Assembly: GCA_947378615.1 (NCBI GenBank)
Contig: CANCKV010000030.1
Coordinates: 1 to 12,587 of the forward strand
DNA length: 12,587 bases
From: Chitinophagaceae bacterium
GTDB lineage: Bacteria > Bacteroidota > Bacteroidia > Chitinophagales > Chitinophagaceae
Reading direction: 5' to 3'
The position numbers were made by a program, and so were the translations under genes. The notes under the pieces were generated by a model that saw only the letters and a program-made list of their open reading frames with translations, was not told where the DNA came from and did not search any database. Positions within the stretch are counted from its first letter, which is position 1. Every line of letters starts with the position of its first letter. Below are positions 6,796 through 12,587 of this stretch, piece after piece.

Positions 6796-6889
6796 TGAGG
6801 TACAAAAATTGAGAAAACAAAGCATTATTAAAGGAAACAAAAAGAAAGGTAAAAGGCTAAAACCATTGAAAACATTGAGTTTTAGGCAT

Positions 6890-6917
6890 AAAAAAACCCG
6901 CTATAAAAGCGGGTTTT
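6890..6917 (-). terminator. Intrinsic terminator of the tRNA-Leu transcript
   Basis: Arms 6893-6901 and 6909-6917 (AAAACCCGC / GCGGGTTTT) pair perfectly around a 7-nt loop. On the minus strand the stem runs into seven T residues (6896 to 6890). It begins 2 nt after the tRNA-Leu discriminator base. It also shields the integrase promoter from tRNA transcription. Confidence 0.85.
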
Positions 6918-6918
6918 G

Positions 6919-7004
6919 TGCCTCAGGCGGGAATCGAACCCGCACCTCCGTTGCTGAAGACAGGATTTTAAGTCCTGCGTGTCTACCAGTTCCACCACCA
7001 AGGC
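6919..7004 (-). tRNA. tRNA-Leu (anticodon UAA)
   Basis: The 86-nt sequence begins GCCTTGG and ends CTGAGGC plus discriminator A. It has the long variable arm of leucine tRNAs, a T arm with GGTTCGATTCC, and the anticodon stem-loop CAGGA-CTTAAAA-TCCTG, whose anticodon is TAA. CCA is not encoded. The gene appears intact although a mobile element lies directly behind it, so the element either restores the 3' end on insertion or inserts just outside it. Confidence 0.96.
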
Positions 7005-7008
7005 TGCC

Positions 7009-7033
7009 AAAAAAAAATCCATCCTTAGATGGA
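7009..7033 (-). terminator. Weak T-tailed hairpin between the two tRNA genes
   Basis: On the minus strand a 6-bp stem, TCCATC and GATGGA with loop TAAG (7033 to 7018), is followed by nine T residues (7017 to 7009). It could terminate part of the transcripts after tRNA-Gly or serve as a processing site. No promoter for tRNA-Leu alone is visible, so read-through must occur. Confidence 0.45.
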
Positions 7034-7043
7034 ATTCTATCAG

Positions 7044-7116
<73 letters not shown>

Positions 7117-7152
7117 ATTGTCTTTAAGAACTGTTTGTTTGTTTTGGGAGTG

Positions 7153-7182
7153 CAAATATAAGAGTCAAATCCGAACTACAAA
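7153..7182 (-). promoter_or_regulatory. Promoter of the tRNA-Gly/tRNA-Leu pair
   Basis: On the minus strand TTTG (7182 to 7179), an 18-nt spacer and TATATTTG (7160 to 7153) match the Bacteroidetes housekeeping promoter (TTTG, about 19 nt, TAnnTTTG). This is the best promoter in the window and would start transcription about 30 nt before tRNA-Gly. Confidence 0.75.
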
Positions 7183-7198
7183 ATATTTTTTTATTTTT

Positions 7199-7420
7199 CT
7201 ATTTATATTCAGGAGAATATTTTGAACTTCCTTGAATTTCTACATCCGGATGCCCTTTGTAACTATGCTGATACAATCGGAAACAACTTCCAAATATTAA
7301 TGATAAAATACAAAATAATGAAAGGTAAAAAACGAACTTAGAAGAACTTACTTTATCCTTCTTAAAATCTTTACTTACTTCTTCTATTTCTGTTCCGTGA
7401 TTGTTTTCTAAATTGTTCAT
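7199..7420 (-). CDS. Small single-pass membrane protein, unknown function
   Basis: The 73-residue product has a charged N-terminal part (1-27), one strongly hydrophobic helix at about 29-50 (FVFYLSLFCILSLIFGSCF) and a short polar tail with a Tyr/Pro-rich end. The positive charges before the helix (KKDKVSSSK) predict the N-terminus inside and a short tail outside. I recognise no family. Support comes from an ATG start and a perfect -7 box upstream. It is separated from the glycosyltransferase gene by 73 bp. Being small it could be spurious, but the membrane helix and promoter favour a real gene. Confidence 0.6.
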   Translation of the reverse strand: MNNLENNHGTEIEEVSKDFKKDKVSSSKFVFYLSLFCILSLIFGSCFRLYQHSYKGHPDVEIQGSSKYSPEYK

Positions 7421-7438
7421 GTTTTTTTAATTGCTGTG

Positions 7439-7446
7439 CAAAAATA
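7439..7446 (-). promoter_or_regulatory. Bacteroidetes -7 box before the small membrane protein gene
   Basis: On the minus strand this reads TATTTTTG, a perfect TAnnTTTG, about 19 nt before the ATG at 7420. A TTG lies 15 nt upstream of it, too close for a standard -33 element. Confidence 0.4.
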
Positions 7447-7493
7447 GGGGTCAGGCATATACAATGTATAAATGAGTTGAAACATTTTTTTAT

Positions 7494-8519
7494 TTATCCT
7501 TTTTTGTCCACAATTTCAGAAAAATATCGCTTGTGTTTTACAAAATGATCAAATGCGACACTGCCATTATACACCCCCTTAATCGTTTTCATTCTCACTC
7601 TTTTCAAATCATGAGTTTTATATCCTTTTATCCAAATATATAATACAGCTATATGTGCCTTAACAATTGCAGTGAAAAAGTATAAATCTCCATGTAATAA
7701 ACCTTTACATGCCGAGACTATGTCAAGCAAAAACCGGAATGGCAGTTTTTTTATTTGTTCTTTCAAAGTAAGATTTTTTGAAAGCATAAGGAGGTTATTC
7801 CGAAAATTTAAAAATACTTTTCTTCCGCCTCTCGGTAATGTTCCTGCACCAACATGATAAACTATCGATTCTGGACATGCCATAATTTGATATCCTGAAA
7901 GTTGCATTCTCCAACAAAGATCTATTTCCTCTTGATGAGCAAAGAAAAACGCATCAAAGCCTTTTAACTCATGAAATACATCACTTCTGACAAACATTGC
8001 AGCACCACTAGCCCAAAAAATATTTTGAGTGCTATCATATTGATGATTATCTTCCTCTAAAACATCAAAAATGCGTCCTCTAGATAAAGGATACCCAAAT
8101 TTATCAATCCAACCGCCGCATGCACCGGCATATTCTAGTAAGTTTCTATTATTATATGAAAGTAGTTTTGGCTGACAGGCAGCAATTGACTTGTCTCTTT
8201 CCATCAAACTAATGATTGGCTCTATCCAATTTGTTGTAACCTCAACATCAGAGTTTAATAGCACATAATATTCACTTTTTATATGTTTTAAAGCCCAGTT
8301 ATAACCACCTGCAAAGCCATCGTTTTGTGAATTTATTAAAACTTCAACAGTAGGGTAGTGGTCCTTGAGAAAAGTAATAGAATCATCAGTCGACGCATTA
8401 TCAGCAACAATAATTCGCTTGTTTATATAAGTGCTTTGCAGCACAAAGGGAAGAAATTTTTCTAAATAGTTTCTTCCGTTAAAATTTAAAATTACAATAG
8501 CAACAGTGGGCTGTGACAA
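7494..8519 (-). CDS. Glycosyltransferase family 2 (rhamnosyltransferase-like), TTG start
   Basis: This enzyme should transfer a sugar from a nucleotide sugar to a cell-surface glycan or lipid-linked acceptor on the cytoplasmic face. Numbered from the TTG at 8519 (341 residues) it has the GT-A fold motifs VILNFNGR (9-16), ADNASTD (39-45), NDGFAGGYN (66-74), the metal-binding DxD-like LLNSDVE (87-93) and the acceptor-side base motif HQEEIDLCWR (195-204), as in WbbL-type GT2 enzymes. The C-terminal part has basic and hydrophobic helices that could touch the membrane. No ATG opens this frame. In-frame TTGs are at 8600, 8522 and 8519; the latter two put the start right before SQPTVAIVILNFNG, where the family begins. 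The acceptor cannot be told from the sequence. Confidence 0.88.
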   Translation of the reverse strand: MSQPTVAIVILNFNGRNYLEKFLPFVLQSTYINKRIIVADNASTDDSITFLKDHYPTVEVLINSQNDGFAGGYNWALKHIKSEYYVLLNSDVEVTTNWIEPIISLMERDKSIAACQPKLLSYNNRNLLEYAGACGGWIDKFGYPLSRGRIFDVLEEDNHQYDSTQNIFWASGAAMFVRSDVFHELKGFDAFFFAHQEEIDLCWRMQLSGYQIMACPESIVYHVGAGTLPRGGRKVFLNFRNNLLMLSKNLTLKEQIKKLPFRFLLDIVSACKGLLHGDLYFFTAIVKAHIAVLYIWIKGYKTHDLKRVRMKTIKGVYNGSVAFDHFVKHKRYFSEIVDKKG

Positions 8520-8705
8520 CAAATAGATTTTTTGCGAAAATAATGGTTTACAATCCTGTACAAAATAAAATTCCCAGTAAATTATATTCTCAAAGATCAA
8601 GCAACTTTATAGCCACTTAATTAATGATTGAAAAGTGGGATACAATTCTTTTTACTTAAGCATATCAAATAAATGAATAAAACGAATCAATTAGTAATTC
8701 ACCTG

Positions 8706-8987
8706 CTATTCAATTACCACTTGATTGATTATTTTTTCACCAAAGGCCTCATTTATTCTTTGCAAGATTTGAGGCTTTTGATACATCAATTCTTTTTTCA
8801 ATGGACCTACATTTGTCGTAATAAATAGAGTATGATTAATGATTTTTATTTTGTCAGTATACTTGGAAATCGTTTTTCCCATCACATTTTCCCAAACTTC
8901 TTCTATCTGAACTGCCCGGACACCATTTCTCAAATTGCTTTTACTTACCATATTTTTAATGGCGTCTCCAATACTATATTCTCCCAT
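8706..8987 (-). CDS. DUF721/DciA-like protein
   Basis: The 93-residue protein matches the DUF721 family in length and pattern: an N-terminal helix (SIGDAIKNMVSKSNLRNG), the conserved VQIEEVWENVMGKTISKYT (residues 26-44), and a beta-rich part with HTLFITTNVGPLKKEL followed by a helix ending in NEAFGEKIINQVVIE. DciA proteins with this domain load or activate the replicative helicase DnaB in bacteria that lack DnaC. Short versions beside recF, as here, occur widely in Bacteroidetes and other phyla. It is transcribed in the same direction as recF, 131 bp behind it, with its own -7 box so close to the ATG that its mRNA may be leaderless. Confidence 0.85.
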   Translation of the reverse strand: MGEYSIGDAIKNMVSKSNLRNGVRAVQIEEVWENVMGKTISKYTDKIKIINHTLFITTNVGPLKKELMYQKPQILQRINEAFGEKIINQVVIE

Positions 8988-8991
8988 GCGA

Positions 8992-8999
8992 CAAAGATA
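8992..8999 (-). promoter_or_regulatory. -7 box immediately before the DUF721 gene
   Basis: On the minus strand this reads TATCTTTG, a perfect TAnnTTTG, only 4 nt before the ATG at 8987. If used, the transcript would start at or near the A of the start codon. There is no TTTG at -33, so a chance match is possible. Confidence 0.35.
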
Positions 9000-9118
9000 A
9001 TGTACTGAATTAATTCTCTACTATGAAATATGAGGTTTGTAAAAGGAGTTACGCAGTTAAATGAAAAATAAAACCTCTTCACTTATATTTCAGTATTCAA
9101 AAATGAACCCTCATAACT

Positions 9119-10204
9119 CTAATCAAGAACAATTAATTGAAATTCATCATTTATTGTTTGTAATTGTGATTGTAATCTTTCAACATGTGTGTCACTAATA
9201 AAAACTTGTCCGCCGTCATCTGAGCATACCCATTTCAATAAATTATGCATTCTAATGGCATCTAACTTTTCAAATACATCATCTAACAGCAGTATAGGGG
9301 CGAAGTTCTTACTCTTCTTTAAGATTTGCCATTCTGCAAGCTTTAATGCAAATAACAAACTTTTCCTCTGTCCCTGCGAAGCCTCAGATTTAAAAATACT
9401 CTTATCCATTTTTATAATAAGTTCATCTTTATGAATTCCCACAGTAGTTCTTTGTAATATAAAATCCTTTTGTTTAGAAAGTTGAAGTAAGTTGAGCATA
9501 TTTCCACTTTGCAAATCACTTTGATATGAAATATTAACCAGGTCATCTTTTCCTGCAATCATTTTATAGAATTCTAATGTTAATTCAATAAAAGATGCTA
9601 AAAAAGAAGTTCTTTGAGCGAATATCAATTCTCCTAGACTAGAAAGTTGCTCATTCAAAACCTGAAGCAATGCTTCATTTATGCTACCATTTTCATTTAA
9701 TTGCTTAATAAAACTATTCCTTTGTTGTAATATTTTATTATAATCAATCAATTGTTGAAGATATTCCCTAGTAATCTGTGAAAGAATAGTATCAATAAAT
9801 TTTCGTCTTTCTTCACTGCCACCAATAATTAATTCAATGTCATCAGGTGCAATCATAACACAAGGAAAACGGCCAATATGTTCACTAAATTTTTTATACT
9901 CCTCGCCGTTTAATGAAAACTCTTTTTTATTATTTTCTCTGAGTATTGAACATATTATTTGCTCTTTTTCAAAAAGATTAAAGTTGCCCTGTAGGCGCAT
10001 TCCTAACATTCCATGTTGAACATTTTGATGATCACTTTTTGAAAAATAACTTTTGGTAAACCCTAAATAATAAATGGCATCTAACAAATTAGTTTTACCT
10101 GTTCCATTTTGCCCACAAATCCCAATTATTTTTTTTGTAAAAGAAAACTCTTTTTGTTTATAGTTCCTAAATTGAAGTAGTGATATTTTGTTAATCTGTA
10201 GCAT
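9119..10204 (-). CDS. recF: DNA replication and repair protein RecF
   Basis: RecF is a cytoplasmic SMC-like ATPase that binds gapped DNA and helps RecO and RecR load RecA. This copy has 361 residues, the usual length. It starts LQINKISLLQFRNYKQKEF and shows Walker A GQNGTGKT at 31-38, a long helical lobe (about 100-250) with the family's FPCVMIAPDDIELI (113-126) and EERRKFID (131-138), the ABC signature SQGQRK at 276-281, Walker B with D-loop PILLLDDVFEKLD at 303-315, and the switch-like DTH at 338-340. All motifs are intact. It lies upstream of the DUF721 gene on the same strand. The ATG start is firm because the N-terminal strand fits the family directly. Confidence 0.96.
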   Translation of the reverse strand: MLQINKISLLQFRNYKQKEFSFTKKIIGICGQNGTGKTNLLDAIYYLGFTKSYFSKSDHQNVQHGMLGMRLQGNFNLFEKEQIICSILRENNKKEFSLNGEEYKKFSEHIGRFPCVMIAPDDIELIIGGSEERRKFIDTILSQITREYLQQLIDYNKILQQRNSFIKQLNENGSINEALLQVLNEQLSSLGELIFAQRTSFLASFIELTLEFYKMIAGKDDLVNISYQSDLQSGNMLNLLQLSKQKDFILQRTTVGIHKDELIIKMDKSIFKSEASQGQRKSLLFALKLAEWQILKKSKNFAPILLLDDVFEKLDAIRMHNLLKWVCSDDGGQVFISDTHVERLQSQLQTINDEFQLIVLD

Positions 10205-10441
10205 CTAAGGCAAAATAAAGGATAATAGTCTACGTTGAAGATTATTCATAAAAATATATAGTTAAAAAAATTGGCTTAGTTATTGTTTTGACATGAAATT
10301 AGACTACATGTAAGTAAATAATTTATAATTTATTAACACTATGATTTTACTGTTTTCATATTTTATAATTTCGCAAGTTGTTTAACTTATTTTGATTGTA
10401 ATAATCTATGTTAAATTGTTTGACTATAAACAACTAATGAT

Positions 10442-10741
10442 ATGTTAGAAATTTTGTTTCGTATTTTTTATATGATTGGGATTTACTTAATAACATTTTT
10501 GCTACTTCTAAAGCTTGTTATATTAATAATATATAAGCCAAAGGAGTGGGGATATATTTTCTCGCATTTATTAATTTATCATCATAGATATGTTGTTAGG
10601 AGAGAAGAGTTTTCACGTTTTCTTCAATTTAGAATGATACTCAATATCCTTACTTTTATAATTCATTTGTCACTTTTAGTATGGATTGGATCACATTTTA
10701 TGCACTCTGCTGTATCTGAAACCGTAATTCTTAATCCATAA
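10442..10741 (+). CDS. Small two-helix membrane protein, unknown function
   Basis: The 99-residue product has two predicted transmembrane helices, about residues 4-31 (very rich in Leu and Ile) and 63-85, joined by a basic loop containing HHRYVVRREEF. The positive loop predicts both ends outside and the loop in the cytoplasm. I do not recognise a family. It is divergent from recF and followed by 420 bp without a clear gene, so it probably forms its own transcript. No perfect promoter is visible upstream. The consistent hydrophobic pattern and ATG start support a real gene. Confidence 0.6.
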   Translation: MLEILFRIFYMIGIYLITFLLLLKLVILIIYKPKEWGYIFSHLLIYHHRYVVRREEFSRFLQFRMILNILTFIIHLSLLVWIGSHFMHSAVSETVILNP

Positions 10742-11161
10742 TAATCTTCTAGTATTTAAAGATTAATTAAACGTATTAGGTAATTTAATTCTTTACTATT
10801 GTATAATTATGAAGAGTTTTGAAGTTTGTTGGAAAAAATGGCTTTTTAATTGAAAGCTTTGTCAAATTTACTTACCTAATCTTGCTGTTTTGAAAAATGT
10901 TGTTATTAATGTGCTTGCCATACACCTCAAATATTTTGTAAAAATTTTTCAATTTCATCTATCTCAAAATTTCTATCAATGCCGCTTAGTGATTAACAAA
11001 AATGGATATGTCAAATACAATTTTATTTAAAAAAGCATTTATAGTTGATTGTTTGTAATTGCCCTAAACCATAATAACTTTTTCTCCCCACTATTATTTA
11101 TCAATTGTCATGTGATAATTAATAAATTCATATTATTTTTCCAACTTAATTTAATTAATTT
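10742..11161. other. Intergenic stretch without a convincing gene
   Basis: This AT-rich region has no open frame with a start codon and family signature. On the minus strand, two short coding-looking pieces (about 10993..11040 and 10926..10988) differ by one frame and read like KIVFDISIFVN and GIDRNFEIDEIEKFLQNI. The first resembles the start of a PIN-domain protein, but this is too little to call a pseudogene. No strong hairpin or promoter was found before the oxidoreductase gene. Confidence 0.4.
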
Positions 11162-12139
11162 ATGGTTATTAATTGGGGTATCATTGGTTGTGGCGATGTA
11201 AACGAAGTGAAAAGTGGGGAAGCTTTTAATAAAGTAGAAGATAGCAATCTGATTGCAGTAATGCGTAGAAATGGTAAAAAGGCAGCAGACTTTGCTCAAA
11301 GACATAACGTTCCTTTTTGGTACGATAATGCCAATGAATTAATCAATAATCCGACTATTAATGCAATTTATATTTCAACACCACCAATATTTCATGAAGA
11401 ATTTACGCTAGCTGCAATTAGGGCAGGAAAAAATGTTTATGTAGAAAAGCCCATGAGTACTTCTGTTGAGTCATGTATTCGTATGAAAAATGCAGCAGAT
11501 GAAAATAATTGTAAATTAACAGTTGCACTTTATCGACGTCAACTACCCCTATATATCTACGTAAAGAATTTGCTTGAAAGCAACGAACTTGGTGCAATCA
11601 GATATGTTCGATTAACAATTCTTCAGCCTGTTAAACCAACTTTTGTGGCAGAGTCTGAAACTTTTTGGCGAGTCGATCCAACTATCGCAGGAGGAGGCTT
11701 ATTTTATGATTTGGCGCCACATCAGCTTGATCTTGTTTATCATTTTTTCGGGAAACCAGTTCAATATTTTGGAATAGCAAAGAATCAGTCAAAGCAATAT
11801 GCAGCAGAAGATATCGTTACAGGCATAATGCTATTACAAAACAATGTATTTTTCAATGGTATGTGGTGTTTTAATGTGGCAGAAGGTCTTCAAAACGATT
11901 TATTTGAAATAGAAGGGGAGAAGGGACGTATTTCCTTCCATTTATATGGTAGTGAGGTGGAGTCATACCGTAATGGAAAAGCTGAAACGTTAAGTTTCAA
12001 CCATCCTTATCATGTTCAACAACCAATGATAGAAAAAGTAGTTGATTATTTTTCTGGTAATGGTATTAATCCTTGTTCAGCAGCAGATGCTATTGAATCG
12101 ATGAAGATTATGGAGAACTTTGTTTATGGAAAAAAGTAG
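11162..12139 (+). CDS. Gfo/Idh/MocA family NAD(P)-dependent oxidoreductase
   Basis: This 325-residue cytoplasmic enzyme should oxidise or reduce a sugar or cyclitol derivative with NAD(P). The N-terminal Rossmann fold carries the dinucleotide motif GIIGCGDV (residues 6-13). The family's EKP motif is at E95-K96-P97 (VYVEKPMS), where the lysine acts in catalysis. The C-terminal alpha/beta domain has GGGLFYDLAPHQLDL (177-191), in which D183 and H187 fit the conserved D-x(3)-H catalytic pair. The length is at the short end of the family but all core parts are present. The substrate cannot be told from the sequence. It stands alone on this strand, and the next gene on the right faces it. The ATG at 11162 begins right at the first strand of the fold. 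Confidence 0.92.
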   Translation: MVINWGIIGCGDVNEVKSGEAFNKVEDSNLIAVMRRNGKKAADFAQRHNVPFWYDNANELINNPTINAIYISTPPIFHEEFTLAAIRAGKNVYVEKPMSTSVESCIRMKNAADENNCKLTVALYRRQLPLYIYVKNLLESNELGAIRYVRLTILQPVKPTFVAESETFWRVDPTIAGGGLFYDLAPHQLDLVYHFFGKPVQYFGIAKNQSKQYAAEDIVTGIMLLQNNVFFNGMWCFNVAEGLQNDLFEIEGEKGRISFHLYGSEVESYRNGKAETLSFNHPYHVQQPMIEKVVDYFSGNGINPCSAADAIESMKIMENFVYGKK

Positions 12140-12166
12140 CGGATTCAGGGGTACAGGGACAAGATT

Positions 12167-12194
12167 CAGGTTTCAGGTTTCAGGTTTCAAGTTT
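12167..12194. repeat. Heptamer tandem repeat (CAGGTTT, four units)
   Basis: Three perfect copies of CAGGTTT (12167-12173, 12174-12180, 12181-12187) are followed by CAAGTTT (12188-12194). The repeat begins about 30 bp after the oxidoreductase stop codon. Two partial CAGGG units precede it (12147-12151, 12154-12158). Confidence 0.85.
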
Positions 12195-12242
12195 CATAAT
12201 CCACCTCTAGCAAGCTGTTTACCTTCTCATACAGATGATTTA

Positions 12243-12281
12243 CAGTCAATAGTAAGTTAATTACTACTAGGAAATTGACTG
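12243..12281. repeat. Nested inverted repeat
   Basis: Outer arms CAGTCAAT (12243-12250) and ATTGACTG (12274-12281) are perfect. Inside, AGTAA (12251-12255) and TTACT (12261-12265) pair around GTTAA. It could be the folded end of the oxidoreductase transcript, but there is no T run, so it is not called a terminator. Confidence 0.5.
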
Positions 12282-12507
12282 CGGTTGCATAAAAACGGAC
12301 TAATTCGATAAGATAACGTTCAGAAAAATATAGATATAATCTTACGATTTTTTGTAAAGTTGAATAGAGGACTAGATTTTTTGAAGAGAATGTGTTAGCA
12401 ATTATTCAAATAGACTACAATTAAATAAATAAGGATTAGGTTATTCTAAATCCTGTGTGAGAATTAGATTTCTGTTTGCATATTTAGTGGTAAATGAATG
12501 ACTTGTT

Positions 12508-12587
12508 TTAGACATTTTCTCTATTATAAACGATAGAATGCGGCTTGATTTCAAATTCTCCGTTTAAAAACGGTTCCACACTAAATT
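12508..12587 (-). CDS. C-terminal end of a gene entering from the right edge
   Basis: On the minus strand the last 78 nt read open to a TAA at 12508-12510. The 25 residues, FSVEPFLNGEFEIKPHSIV and then YNRENV, look like genuine coding sequence, with balanced composition and alternating hydrophobic residues typical of a terminal beta-strand. Ends of the form LxPxSIVxY are common in the C-terminal beta-sandwich of carbohydrate-active enzymes, but the piece is too short to assign. It would converge on the oxidoreductase gene. Confidence 0.45.
   Translation of the reverse strand, partial: FSVEPFLNGEFEIKPHSIVYNRENV

Larger units (their letters stand above)
1..6918. mobile_element. Integrated mobile element, possibly a phage-satellite-like island; left end outside the window
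   Basis: All nine genes here lie on the minus strand. They begin with a tyrosine recombinase whose start codon is about 200 bp from the 3' end of a tRNA-Leu gene. Behind it come an excisionase-like DNA-binding protein, a primase-helicase and a small-terminase-like protein, with origin-like repeats right behind the primase gene. Tyrosine recombinases commonly integrate at tRNA 3' ends, so the right boundary is placed there by inference. I could not find a second copy of the tRNA-Leu 3' sequence in positions 1 to 6900, so the left attachment site is probably beyond position 1. No relaxase, coupling protein, capsid or large terminase gene is visible, which argues against a complete conjugative element or a complete prophage within this part. 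Confidence 0.75.
12140..12507. other. Intergenic stretch with repeats and no convincing gene
   Basis: The region lies between two convergent genes. It holds the heptamer tandem repeat and the nested hairpin listed separately. On the minus strand a 72-codon open stretch (12187..12405) has no ATG, GTG or TTG near its beginning and overlaps both repeats, so it is not called as a gene. Confidence 0.5.

Noticed and set aside
10926..11040. Possible decayed PIN-domain gene on the minus strand
   Set aside because: Two short fragments in different frames, no clean start, and only one weak motif resemblance.
11108..11305. Minus-strand 65-codon frame over the start of the oxidoreductase gene
   Set aside because: It overlaps the conserved Rossmann motif of the oxidoreductase on the other strand and has no features of its own.

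Overview
The window looks like chromosome from a member of the Bacteroidetes, probably the Chitinophagaceae side of the phylum, though family level is inference. The reasons are the low GC content, the lack of Shine-Dalgarno sequences before starts, repeated matches to the Bacteroidetes -7 promoter box TAnnTTTG, a tyrosine recombinase of the IntDOT kind, and a recF gene beside a DUF721/DciA gene.

Positions 1 to about 6918 are an integrated mobile element with every gene on the minus strand. Read in the direction of transcription it holds a tyrosine recombinase (5645..6715), an unrecognised 229-residue protein 2 nt behind it (4953..5642), a control region with a promoter, a palindrome and four helically phased repeats (4849..4948), a small excisionase/AlpA-like helix-turn-helix protein (4585..4821), a primase-helicase fusion (2122..4569), a 134-bp nested inverted repeat with iteron-like arms directly behind it (1998..2131), and then small genes. 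These include a GRPKG-type protein resembling phage small terminase/DUF5681 proteins (1390..1677), a predicted secreted protein and a predicted coiled-coil membrane protein. The order int, xis/AlpA-like, primase-replicase, origin-like repeats, terS-like is the order of phage-inducible chromosomal islands, so the element may be a phage satellite. This is inference: its far end lies outside the window and no relaxase, capsid or large terminase gene is visible. The element abuts the 3' side of a tRNA-Leu gene, the usual place for such elements.

Positions 6919 to 7182 hold tRNA-Leu(UAA) and tRNA-Gly(GCC) on the minus strand, with a good promoter upstream and T-tailed hairpins after each. Positions 7199 to 12587 are ordinary chromosome: a small membrane protein, a family 2 glycosyltransferase that seems to start at TTG, a DUF721/DciA-like protein beside recF, a second small membrane protein, a Gfo/Idh/MocA oxidoreductase, and the last codons of a gene that enters from the right edge. 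Two stretches longer than 300 bp (10742..11161 and 12140..12507) hold no convincing gene. The second carries heptamer tandem repeats and a nested hairpin.
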